DNA of 25,847 bases from an uncultured Collinsella sp. (GCA_900756945.1 CAAELZ010000073.1:1-25847), one strand, 5' to 3'; positions 1 through 7,335 are shown, numbered from the stretch's first letter. Program-made: numbers and translations. Notes: generated by a model from the letters alone, not told the origin.

Positions 1-60
1 CCCCGGGGCACCCCCCCCTACGCATGATCAGCCCGTCGTTTAGAACGGAATAAAAGTTTG

Positions 61-96
61 CGAGGCCCTGGCCGTTTGGCCAGGGCCTCGTTTTGT
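61..96 (+). terminator. Strong intrinsic terminator at left edge
   Basis: A perfect 13-bp stem (61-73 with 78-90) closed by a GTTT loop is followed by TTTTGT. It fits a rho-independent terminator for a plus-strand gene ending just outside or at the very start of the window; stops occur in all three plus frames between 25 and 50. The stem would also form on the minus strand, where the following tract (CAAACTTTTATT) is weaker, so it may also stop read-through from the pilus operon. Confidence 0.8.
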
Positions 97-131
97 AAGG
101 ATGATTTGGGAGGGGGGGGAGGACCAGTCTT

Positions 132-165
132 TTTGGGACGCCGTAGCTAAAAATCTCCGTCCCAG
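132..165. repeat. Hairpin element related to the pilus-flanking repeats
   Basis: TGGGACG and CGTCCCA arms surround a loop containing TAGCTA. The arms, spacing and loop resemble the hairpin inside the 172-228 and 6224-6280 repeats, so this looks like a third, diverged member lying directly beside the first. Confidence 0.5.
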
Positions 166-171
166 AAAAAT

Positions 172-228
172 CATTGCGCAGGTAGGACGGCAAAGGTAGC
201 TAGAAAAGCCCCGTCCTAAATGAGCTAC
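172..228. repeat. 57-bp flanking repeat, copy A
   Basis: This stretch matches 6224-6280 at all but a few positions, in the same orientation and at the same length. It contains the sortase stop codon (225-227). Read on the minus strand it offers two interleaved pairings: GTAGCT with AGCTAC, and AGGACGG with CCGTCCT. That order could give an H-type pseudoknot or a terminator-like fold at the 3' end of the pilus mRNA. Confidence 0.75.
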
Positions 229-959
229 AAGATTTCGGCTATGAGTGCTCGGCGCCCATTTGTTTTATCACTGCAGGTAGAAAGCGCGATGATGCGTGCA
301 TCGGGGCCAACGTCATCCATGTTCTCATGCACCGCCGTCTGCGAGACATGCGTGAGCAGCGTCTGCATTGAGGCCTGGTCCAGGTTTCCCGGCCCAAAGA
401 TAATGTCATCACTCGCAGCAAACGAGCACACGGCAACAATGCGCAGACGGAACGCCCCATCCTTTGTGTAGAGCGTGCCCGTGCGATGCAGGCCAAAGAA
501 GCCCCTGTCTAAAAACCGATCAATGTCGCCAAACATCGCGCCGTTATCCATGTGGTGCGCATAGAGCAGATTGTAGGAATCGGTCATCGCGCGACTGTTG
601 CGCGTATCCAAAAACACCGCTCCCGAAACCGCGGACTCCCCCAACACGTTTTTGTTGAGGTATTCCTGGTTATCTTTTCCCTGAACAAAGGGATAGTCGA
701 TGTTGGTGCCATCGATGGTGACCCATCCGACCACGTCGGGATTTTTGGCCATCAGTTCCTGCAGGCGTGCGCAATCGTTGGCCCCGGTGGGTTTGTAGTG
801 CAGCAGCTCATCGCTGATGAACCCGCCGTTCATAACGTTGTTTGTATCCCACAGCGAATAGCCCCCGTACAGCAGCATGAGCAGCACGAGAAAGCCGGCA
901 AACCACGTAAGTACGCGGTCGCCGGCTCGTGCCAGCCGAGCTATGCGTTTAAGCTCCAT
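225..959 (-). CDS. Class B sortase, pilus polymerase
   Basis: This 244-residue protein is a class B sortase, a membrane transpeptidase. An N-terminal membrane anchor lies at about residues 16-33. The catalytic residues are visible: His135 in LYAHHM, Cys229 in LSTCS, and Arg236 or Arg237 close behind. Class B enzymes of this kind (SrtC2/Spy0129 type) polymerise FCT pili in Streptococcus pyogenes, using an unusual VPTG-like sorting motif. Here it is the last gene of the pilus operon, 20 bases after the pilin, with a GAGGA ribosome site about 9 bases before its ATG. The inferred job is to cut the VPT-type signals of the pilin and the adhesin and join subunits through isopeptide bonds. No separate housekeeping sortase is in the window. 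Family call is firm; the pilus role rests on context. Confidence 0.9.
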   Translation of the reverse strand: MELKRIARLARAGDRVLTWFAGFLVLLMLLYGGYSLWDTNNVMNGGFISDELLHYKPTGANDCARLQELMAKNPDVVGWVTIDGTNIDYPFVQGKDNQEYLNKNVLGESAVSGAVFLDTRNSRAMTDSYNLLYAHHMDNGAMFGDIDRFLDRGFFGLHRTGTLYTKDGAFRLRIVAVCSFAASDDIIFGPGNLDQASMQTLLTHVSQTAVHENMDDVGPDARIIALSTCSDKTNGRRALIAEIL

Positions 960-979
960 CGGCTGTAATCCTCGCTGTT

Positions 980-2068
980 TTAACGGCGATTACGACGAGG
1001 ACGGAAGAAGACCACGCCCATCACGGCAGCAAACGCGACGATTGCCGCATAGGGAACGACCGTCCGAATAACATCGGTCGGAACGGTAACATCCTTGGTG
1101 TTGGTAAAGGCCACGAGGGCATCGGAAGCGCCGATAGGCGTCGCTTCAATAACTTTACCCTCTACCTCGGTGCCGGATTCACCGATCTTATACGACGTCT
1201 TATAACCGACGCTACTGTAATCTGCCTCATTTATGGCGTATGTATCGTTCGATGAGAGACCGTAAACGATGACGGATTCCCCATGCTTAAGCGTCTCGGT
1301 AAACGTAGCTCCCGACTTGGTTGTAGTTTGGCTCATGGTAGTAACACCGTTTTTCACAGTGGCGTACTCATAGCTCTCCCCGTCAGCGCCTTTAATCGTG
1401 AAGGTAAAGCCAAAGTCCTTATTCTTCTCACCCTGGTTACCGGCAACGATCTTTTTAATAGTCAGCATATGGGTGACATAATCGTTTACAAAGCCATCGG
1501 TCTTCTCGCCCGAACCTGCTTCTGCGCTAAGAGTACAGCCCTTGACAACATAGCCCGTGCCATTATTTTCTACGTAAACATCGAGGAACAGCGCCTCATG
1601 CGTAACGTTGAGACCATCCAAGACTGGCTTCTGCTGCGTAATTTTGTATCGGTAGATGCCCGGAGCCTTAAACTTTGAGGTAACAAGGCTGGCGATCAAT
1701 GGAACGGTTATCGTCTTAGTCTTGCCGTCGGCATTAACTTCGCTAGAAAGACCTTTGGCTGAATAATTTACGGAAGACGGCGCAAGCGAAACGGCCCCTT
1801 CCACTCCAGCAGTAACGGGCATACCCGTGTTCGTAAGCTCGCTCGCCTCCGCCGGCGCAATCGTATATGTAAAGTCCGCATTCGGCTCCACGGCATTCTT
1901 ATCCATGGTGAGCTTCGAGGTGATCGTGACCCTCCCTTCAGTTACCGACAACTGCGGATTAGTAGATCCCCCCTCCGCCCACGCGGGCGCAGCAACCCCC
2001 ACCAAAGCCAGCAACATCGTGGCCACCACAACCGCAAACGCCGCCAGTCGCCTCTTTCCAGTTTTCAT
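980..2068 (-). CDS. FctA-type major pilin with VPTD sorting signal
   Basis: The start is the ATG at 2068, 6-7 bases after AGGAAGGA; an upstream in-frame extension has no ribosome site. The 362-residue product has a Sec signal peptide (cleavage expected after AWA, residue 31), two Ig-like pilin domains (about 40-198 and 200-325), a sorting motif VPTD (329-332), a hydrophobic segment and an Arg-rich tail. It resembles the S. pyogenes T3 backbone pilin Spy0128: LTIKKIVAGNQGEK, INEADYSS, FTNTKD and TVVPYAA all have recognisable counterparts. In the C-terminal domain the isopeptide triad is intact (Lys205 or Lys206, Glu281, Asn323). In the N-terminal domain the expected Glu is Gln145 (GIYRYKITQQ), so that cross-link may not form. 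It is the shaft subunit candidate; the downstream sortase and upstream SipA-like protein support this. Confidence 0.88.
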   Translation of the reverse strand: MKTGKRRLAAFAVVVATMLLALVGVAAPAWAEGGSTNPQLSVTEGRVTITSKLTMDKNAVEPNADFTYTIAPAEASELTNTGMPVTAGVEGAVSLAPSSVNYSAKGLSSEVNADGKTKTITVPLIASLVTSKFKAPGIYRYKITQQKPVLDGLNVTHEALFLDVYVENNGTGYVVKGCTLSAEAGSGEKTDGFVNDYVTHMLTIKKIVAGNQGEKNKDFGFTFTIKGADGESYEYATVKNGVTTMSQTTTKSGATFTETLKHGESVIVYGLSSNDTYAINEADYSSVGYKTSYKIGESGTEVEGKVIEATPIGASDALVAFTNTKDVTVPTDVIRTVVPYAAIVAFAAVMGVVFFRPRRNRR

Positions 2069-2119
2069 TTTGCATCCTTCCTCTCGGGCATATGCCCTTA
2101 ATAAAACCAATCTCCGTGT

Positions 2120-2752
2120 CTACAGGTTCGACCTGCGCAGCACGCTGATCACATTGCCTTTGATCTGCGAACGGGCAATCGGTCCATACAGGCGGCTGTC
2201 GTGCCCACCCTCGCGCAGATCGGCCAGCACAAAGAACTCATCCGTTCCCAGATGCACGGGATAGTCCACAGCAGATTCATAGCGCGGCGTCGGCGTGGTG
2301 ATATCGCTTTCCACCACAACAGCCCCGTTAACCATGAGCTCGCCTGCCTCGGTAATCGTGACCTCATCACCGGGACGGGCAACCACGCGGCCCAGGCGCT
2401 CTTCGCCATCCGCGGTGTATACCACCACGTCACCCTCGTTGAAGCTCTGGCTGAGCCTCCAGTAGAGCATGACGTCACCCGAACAGATACGCGGGGCCAT
2501 CTCGCCAGTCGTGACTGCGCCCACGCCCAAGACCACGCCAAAGAGCAGCCAGAGCGTCACGACAAAAAATGCCAGGCGCGCCAGAAAGCCCACAATATCG
2601 CGCCGGTCGTCCGCTTCTCCCAGATCTGGCGCCGCATGGGCGCCCAACCTCACGTTCGACGCGGCCGAATACCGCGAGCCCCGGGGTCTTCCCTGCGGGG
2701 CCGCTCGTGCGGCTGGCCCATCACCAGCATTGCTGGCGCCATGTCTTCTCAC
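2120..2752 (-). CDS. SipA-like pseudo signal peptidase, pilus chaperone
   Basis: A 210-residue signal peptidase I fold with a long N-terminal cytoplasmic extension (about 50 residues, rich in Arg, Gly and Ala) and one membrane segment (about 53-79). The family boxes are recognisable: GEMAPRICSGD (83-93), GRVVARPGDEV (121-131) and FVLADLREGGHDSR (174-187). The catalytic Ser of the S-M-x-P motif is Glu84, and the catalytic Lys of the K-R-V motif is Gly121, so peptidase activity is not expected. From memory, S. pyogenes SipA has Asp48 and Gly85 at these positions, also 37 residues apart, and is needed for pilus polymerisation. The start is GTG at 2752, overlapping the adhesin stop (GTGA), with GAGGGG upstream, so translation is coupled. 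It most likely helps pilin folding or sortase assembly at the membrane. Confidence 0.88.
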   Translation of the reverse strand: MRRHGASNAGDGPAARAAPQGRPRGSRYSAASNVRLGAHAAPDLGEADDRRDIVGFLARLAFFVVTLWLLFGVVLGVGAVTTGEMAPRICSGDVMLYWRLSQSFNEGDVVVYTADGEERLGRVVARPGDEVTITEAGELMVNGAVVVESDITTPTPRYESAVDYPVHLGTDEFFVLADLREGGHDSRLYGPIARSQIKGNVISVLRRSNL

Positions 2753-5700
2753 AGGCGCCCGCCCCTCTTGGAGCCGCGGTGTAAACGCAGCGCAACCATG
2801 CCCGTAGCCAACAGCACGCCGGCGGCCAAAATCGCCAGGGCATAGATGGGGTTGCGCGTAATACCCGTAGGCACCGCGACCTGTCGGGAATTGGTGGCCT
2901 TAGCTTCAACGGCAACAGTCACACGCGGACCGTTGAGCGTGCCGCTCTCACCGGTAAGCTCGGCGTGGTACCCCAACGACGAATAATCGTCTTCGCTCAC
3001 GGTATAGATCGTGTTGTAATCCAATGCCTTAATCGAAACGGTCAGACCATCCTTAACGGCAAACGGCACGGTCGCCCCGCCCTGGCCGTCAGCCGTAAAA
3101 GCCGTCTTGTTTTCCACGGTCTCGGCCTGATCATTCGGTCGCGCCACGAGCACATGACTGCCCCGGGCAGACGCATCCGAATACTCGATGGCGTAGGTCT
3201 GACCAGCCTTGAGGCCCGTAAAGGTCACCGTCATCTTAAAGTAGGCACGCTTGTCGCCCATATTGCCCGTAACGCTCTTGGAAACCTTGAGCGTGTAGGT
3301 GCGTGGGGTGAACCGTGCGTATGCGCATCCCGTATGGCACTCTTTTACGTTGTACGTATAGGTGGGTGAAGACGACAGCAGCTCCGGGGCGTCCGGATTC
3401 GATAGGTCGTACCAACCCTCAAAGTGATAGCCCTCCTTGGGAGCGGCCACCGCCTCCACAAACGTGCCGTCATCCACAAAGTAGGCAACGCCCGATTTTT
3501 CGTACACGTCGGCGTCCTTGCCCGAGCCATCCCCGGCATCGATGGAGCCCTTTGCCCCCTTAAGCTTGGAGCTGACCGTGCCGCCCGTCGTTACGTTGCT
3601 CCACGTGCCATCGGCATTTTTAAGCTGGGCAACAAAGGCCTGACGATACTTCCATTGCGCCACAAATGTCGCGCCCTGACTCTCGGGAATGTTTTCGACC
3701 GTTACCACGTCGCCCGCAGCGCCGGTATCCGGATTGACCTCCTTGCCCCTAATGGTAAGAGTGCCGGAATCTGTAGTTCCCTCGGGAGCCGCATGGGTCA
3801 CTGTGTGCTCGGCATCAAAACGAACGGCTTTTCCCGAGCCCGCGTACTCCCAGCCCATAAACTTCCAGCCGTCGTTTTGTCCTTCGGCGGCATGGGAGAT
3901 ATAGCTCGCTCCAGCGCCAGAAAGCTGCACGAAATCGCCCGTGGACTCATCGGACGTATCGTAGTGATACGCTTTTCCGCCGTTCACATCGTATTGAACG
4001 CCTGCCTTGGAAAACACGAGGTGCACTTTGTAGTGCTTTGTGACCTTGTCAACCTTAAAGCGATAGGTGCCATCGTCCAAAGCGGTCCAGTGCGCCCCAT
4101 CGCCCGCGGAATAGAACTCGCCGTTGACAAAAGCACCGATAAAGACTGCCCCGTCATCGCGCTTGGCGTCGACCATAAAGTAGGAGTTCTTCTCCTGTTT
4201 ACCTACGTAGTTTTTGGCATAGGTAAAGTCCGCCGTCTTGGTATCGGCGTTATAAAAATACGTTCCGCTTCCGTTGGGCGTCGTGTACGTCTCGATGCGA
4301 TAGAACTCTCTAAACGAGATATTGTCGAGGAAGTTGCCGATCGAATTGCTCCCGTTGGCCGTGTTGTAGGCCACAAAAGCAAAGACGCTCTGGTTTTGGC
4401 CATCCGGAATGGTGTAGGTATAGTCGTAGTCGACCTTTTTGTTCTGCTCGAGCGCGTTGGAACCGTAGGAAGCCCACGCGTCGTTTTCGGACGCCATAAT
4501 CCATACGCACCATTTTTCGGTATGCTCCGCATCGGCCGTCCATGAGAACGCGCTTCCGCTGGACGCATTGGCAAATTCGCCCACTTTGTCAAACTTGGTT
4601 GAATACAGGATGATCTTTTTACTGCAGCCCGATTGGGAAAAATTGGCCACATCCAAGCCGACATAGTTATCGACGCTCATTTGAATCCATTGAATAATTT
4701 GCTGGTACTGATCGAGTGCCTTTTGATTGTCCTTGTACGGCTCGTTTTCTTGTCGCGGACCGATGATAAGGGCCATGGCGTCTCGACCCGAGCGGCCGCG
4801 GTGGTCGAGCCCCCACTCGTACTGTTTTCCCGGCTCGGTCGTCACATATTGGTAGAGCGAACTCGCCTCGTGCGCGTTGAGCTCGGCTGCATAGTCACCA
4901 TCGGAGGGCGTAAACGTAACAGAATGCTCAGCTGGGTCGATATAGTAGTCGTTCTGGGCAACGATCTCGATACGATGGTCTGTCTCGGTCGTACGCCAAT
5001 GGGGCGAGCACAACGTAAACTTGCTGGGCCCCTGGTTCCCCAGATGTATATCGTCTTCAAAACTGCCGTTAGCGATGTTCGTATTCTCGTTCTTAAGATT
5101 CGAGGTCGAGAACGCATAGTTTGTGAGCGTTGTCATGGTCTCGGACGAATTTTCTTGATACACCTTGGCAAAATCACTATAGATGTCGCGTGTGCCCTGC
5201 TTTTCCACGTGAATGTCGTTGACCAGATTGCCAAACCACTCACGGTATTGTTTGTTCGCACCCGTAAGATTTGAATCGTAGCAAGTCAGCGCAAGCATCG
5301 TCTTTTCGGACGCTGCGGTATAGACTGCCTGATAGGCAAACTCATCGTCTTGCTCGGGAAGATCTCGATAATAATGCGTGCTGTTGGTGCCAAAGGAGAA
5401 CCAACCCTGTCCGTTAGAGCTTACGAGCCACACCGAAAGCGCAATGCGGCCGTCGCTCTGTTCAAACGAAAAGTGGGATCCGTCAGCGCTGCTACCAGCA
5501 AAGCCGCCATTTGCGGCAAAGGGATCGCTGTAAACGGTGTACTGCTCAACGGTATTTCCCTGGGGCATCTTGCCCTGCGCCTTAAGCCAAGTCCGCAGCT
5601 GCATGAGCTGGTCTTGGCCTGCGTTGTTAACCGACAGACTCTCCTGTTGAGGACCCATCGTGAGCATCAGCACGTCGTGGTCGGTTGCGGCGCGATGGTT

Positions 5701-5991
5701 GAGGCCCCACTCGTACGTGACGCCGCTCGGGGTGGAAAAGGTGGTGTAGGTTGATCCAGGTTCAAAATAAATACTATTGCCCTGTGGCCTAAAATTCCAC
5801 GCAAGCGCAAAGTGATTACCGTTAGCTTGTTTGAGGTTACTTTGGACGATGAGGGGCTTCAGGCCATAGTCGAGGCCCGTCATCTCGCCGATTTTATTAG
5901 TCGGAGAGGTCGTCGACCAACCAGTAGCTGAGCTAAGAAAGTTCGGGTTCGTTATAAGGTTGCCATCGTCACCGTACGCGCGCGAGGGCAA
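2749..5991 (-). CDS. Large VPTG-anchored pilus tip adhesin, start disrupted
   Basis: About 1080 residues remain in this frame, starting at a TTG directly after a G7 run with no usable ribosome site. Its signal peptide lies in another frame at 5969-6052. Two homologous N-terminal units of about 300 residues each carry YEWGLNHRAATDHD and YEWGLDHRGRSGRD (near residues 92 and 391), followed by GPQQE and GPRQE; they look like lectin-like or carbohydrate-binding beta folds. InlB B-repeat-like segments follow (DGWKFMGW and YHFEGWY), then a pilin-type isopeptide domain with Lys in LKVSKSV, Glu in YTVSEDDYSS and Asn in KATNSRQ. VPTG (about 1040-1043), a hydrophobic stretch and a basic tail end the protein. 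Position and sorting signal suggest the tip adhesin, like Cpa. I see no convincing thioester domain. The ligand is unknown. Confidence 0.8.
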   Translation of the reverse strand: MPSRAYGDDGNLITNPNFLSSATGWSTTSPTNKIGEMTGLDYGLKPLIVQSNLKQANGNHFALAWNFRPQGNSIYFEPGSTYTTFSTPSGVTYEWGLNHRAATDHDVLMLTMGPQQESLSVNNAGQDQLMQLRTWLKAQGKMPQGNTVEQYTVYSDPFAANGGFAGSSADGSHFSFEQSDGRIALSVWLVSSNGQGWFSFGTNSTHYYRDLPEQDDEFAYQAVYTAASEKTMLALTCYDSNLTGANKQYREWFGNLVNDIHVEKQGTRDIYSDFAKVYQENSSETMTTLTNYAFSTSNLKNENTNIANGSFEDDIHLGNQGPSKFTLCSPHWRTTETDHRIEIVAQNDYYIDPAEHSVTFTPSDGDYAAELNAHEASSLYQYVTTEPGKQYEWGLDHRGRSGRDAMALIIGPRQENEPYKDNQKALDQYQQIIQWIQMSVDNYVGLDVANFSQSGCSKKIILYSTKFDKVGEFANASSGSAFSWTADAEHTEKWCVWIMASENDAWASYGSNALEQNKKVDYDYTYTIPDGQNQSVFAFVAYNTANGSNSIGNFLDNISFREFYRIETYTTPNGSGTYFYNADTKTADFTYAKNYVGKQEKNSYFMVDAKRDDGAVFIGAFVNGEFYSAGDGAHWTALDDGTYRFKVDKVTKHYKVHLVFSKAGVQYDVNGGKAYHYDTSDESTGDFVQLSGAGASYISHAAEGQNDGWKFMGWEYAGSGKAVRFDAEHTVTHAAPEGTTDSGTLTIRGKEVNPDTGAAGDVVTVENIPESQGATFVAQWKYRQAFVAQLKNADGTWSNVTTGGTVSSKLKGAKGSIDAGDGSGKDADVYEKSGVAYFVDDGTFVEAVAAPKEGYHFEGWYDLSNPDAPELLSSSPTYTYNVKECHTGCAYARFTPRTYTLKVSKSVTGNMGDKRAYFKMTVTFTGLKAGQTYAIEYSDASARGSHVLVARPNDQAETVENKTAFTADGQGGATVPFAVKDGLTVSIKALDYNTIYTVSEDDYSSLGYHAELTGESGTLNGPRVTVAVEAKATNSRQVAVPTGITRNPIYALAILAAGVLLATGMVALRLHRGSKRGGRL

Positions 5992-6052
5992 CCCCCCCGG
6001 CCATAACGAACACGCATAAGGTCGCCAGCAACATCACAAAGGTGCGGCGCAT
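5969..6052 (-). pseudogene. Frame-separated signal peptide of the adhesin
   Basis: An ATG at 6052 opens a classical signal peptide (MRRTFVMLLATLCVFVMAGG) that runs out of frame into VALARVR and stops at 5969. Removing one G from the G7 tract (5992-5998) joins it to the adhesin as MAGGLPSRAYG-DDGN, with a plausible A-Y-G cleavage site. A GTG at 6082 in the same frame has a better ribosome site, the second G7 run (6091-6097), 8 bases upstream. The two parts are therefore one gene that is out of frame in this sequence. Confidence 0.8.
5992..5998 (-). promoter_or_regulatory. G7 slippage tract, candidate phase-variation switch
   Basis: Seven G residues on the coding strand sit exactly between signal peptide and mature adhesin. 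With 7 G the signal peptide frame ends after seven more codons; with 6 or 9 the adhesin is continuous. Slipped-strand mispairing at such tracts is the known basis of phase variation in many surface proteins. A sequencing or assembly error is the main alternative. Confidence 0.6.
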
Positions 6053-6090
6053 CGACGCAATATGACCGAAAGGACCCTGCACGGGCGCAT

Positions 6091-6097
6091 CCCCCCC
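6091..6097 (-). promoter_or_regulatory. Second G7 tract upstream of the adhesin start
   Basis: A second run of seven G on the coding strand lies 8 bases before an in-frame GTG (6082) and would act as its Shine-Dalgarno sequence. Length changes here would alter ribosome-site strength or spacing but not the frame. Confidence 0.45.
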
Positions 6098-6152
6098 AGC
6101 CGCAGCCCGAGCTTTCGCGCAAGCTACACAAGTAGTACGTTTGAGTTTTTTG

Positions 6153-6181
6153 ATTCTACAACCAGCCCAGGGCAAAAGCAA
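6153..6181 (-). promoter_or_regulatory. Predicted promoter of the pilus operon
   Basis: On the minus strand a TTGCTT -35 (6176-6181) and a TAGAAT -10 (6153-6158) are separated by 17 bases. Transcription would start near 6146, leaving a leader of about 65-95 bases with the second G7 tract in it. No other good promoter was seen before the four-gene operon. Confidence 0.6.
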
Positions 6182-6223
6182 AATCGTGCGCAACCGATTT
6201 GCAGTCATTTTTCGCATTTTTCG

Positions 6224-6280
6224 CATTGCGCAGGTAGGACGCCAAAAGTGGCTAAAAAAGCCCCGTCCTAAATGAGCTAC
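6224..6280. repeat. 57-bp flanking repeat, copy B
   Basis: This is the partner of 172-228 in the same orientation. It holds the stop codon of the LysR gene (6277-6279), as copy A holds that of the sortase. The TAGGACG and CGTCCTA arms are conserved and an inner GGCT-AGCC pairing is present. On the minus strand it follows the LysR gene and could act as a 3'-end hairpin. Confidence 0.75.
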
Positions 6281-7155
6281 TTGAGAAGCTGGGCCATGGC
6301 GTTGACGAATTTTTGTACTTGGAGGGTGGGCTCGAGCGGGTAGTGCAAGAAGACCGGCACCTCGCGGCCACATAGGAACGGCACGCCTACAAAAGCCGGG
6401 TGCACGCCCGACCATGCGCCGCAGGTGAGCACCGCGTCGCCCTTTTCCTCCGCCTCGTTAAAGAGCGCAAAGTCAAAACTGTCCACGTCGATCACGTCCA
6501 CGCCGCCATCGGCCAAAAGATCGATGCGCAGGCTGTCCATGGCGTCGTTGCCGTGGCGCAGTACGCGCAGACGCATACCCTCCAAGTCGGCAACCGTAAT
6601 GCGATTCTTGCGCGCCAGCGGGCTCGTGCGCGGCAGATCGATATAAAACGGCACGTTGACAATGCGGAGCTTTTGGCAGGCATCACCCCAGCGTGGGGTA
6701 GAAAAACTCGATTGCACCACATCGACCTCGCGGCCCAAGCTACGCATGACGGTCTCGCGCTCGTCGTAGAGATCGCTTACCGGCACGATTTCAAATCGCA
6801 GCGACGGTTCCAGATCGTGGATGCCCGACCACATCGACAGCGTTTGGCGCCCCGGGCACATCATCGACACGCCCAGGCGCACGGCACCGCCATCGCCCGC
6901 CGCGCGTCGGGCACGGCGCAGCGCGTCCTCGGACTGCCGCATGATCGAGCGCGCGTCGTCCACCAGTAGTGCGCCGGCCGGCGTCACTTTGACGCCCGAG
7001 TGCGAGCGTTCGAACAGCGTGATGCCGAACTCGGCCTCGAAGCCCGACACCTGCTTGACGAGCGCCGGAGTCGACACGCGCAATTGTGCCGCCGCACGCG
7101 AGAAGCTTCCCAGCTCCGCAGCGGCCGATATGGCCTCAAGTCGTCGATCGTACAC
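6277..7155 (-). CDS. LysR-family transcriptional regulator
   Basis: The start chosen is GTG at 7155 because GGGAG lies about 6 bases upstream and the product then begins MYDRRLEAISAAAELGSFSRAA, the usual LysR opening. An ATG at 7188 adds 11 residues but has no ribosome site. The N-terminal helix-turn-helix covers about residues 1-60 (AAELGSFSRAAAQLRVSTPALVKQV in two overlapping parts), followed by a linker helix and a periplasmic-binding-protein-like effector domain to residue 292. It is divergent from the dehydrogenase-transporter-oxidoreductase operon starting at 7389, the classic arrangement for a LysR protein that controls its neighbours in response to their substrate. The effector is not known. 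The stop codon falls inside the 57-bp repeat. Confidence 0.9.
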   Translation of the reverse strand: MYDRRLEAISAAAELGSFSRAAAQLRVSTPALVKQVSGFEAEFGITLFERSHSGVKVTPAGALLVDDARSIMRQSEDALRRARRAAGDGGAVRLGVSMMCPGRQTLSMWSGIHDLEPSLRFEIVPVSDLYDERETVMRSLGREVDVVQSSFSTPRWGDACQKLRIVNVPFYIDLPRTSPLARKNRITVADLEGMRLRVLRHGNDAMDSLRIDLLADGGVDVIDVDSFDFALFNEAEEKGDAVLTCGAWSGVHPAFVGVPFLCGREVPVFLHYPLEPTLQVQKFVNAMAQLLK

Positions 7156-7290
7156 GTCAATCTCCCGTTTTCGCGCCCGTGGCCACATGGTGCCACAGGA
7201 GGTTGTTTTCGCAGGTCATGCGCTCAATTGAGAATAAACTGCATCGCACAGTGTATACCTATGGTTAACGCCATTCTAACAAATATGCAA

Positions 7291-7319
7291 TTCACCTGCG
7301 CAAATGCAAAGCATACGAT
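7291..7319 (+). promoter_or_regulatory. Candidate promoter for the SDR-MFS-Gfo/Idh operon
   Basis: TTCACC (7291-7296) and TACGAT (7314-7319) are separated by 17 bases; each matches its consensus at four of six positions. Transcription would begin near 7326, just before the 7336-7362 hairpin. Confidence 0.35.
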
Positions 7320-7335
7320 AACCAGCGAAAACCAC

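Noticed and set aside
2749..5991. TTG at 5991 as the true start of the adhesin
   Set aside because: It directly follows the G run without spacing, leaves a secreted protein without signal peptide, and a perfect signal peptide exists one frame away.
6140..6235. TTTTTCGCA repeats as a CRISPR or tandem array
   Set aside because: Only two short adjacent units (near 6207-6225) with no spacers; too little to call an array.
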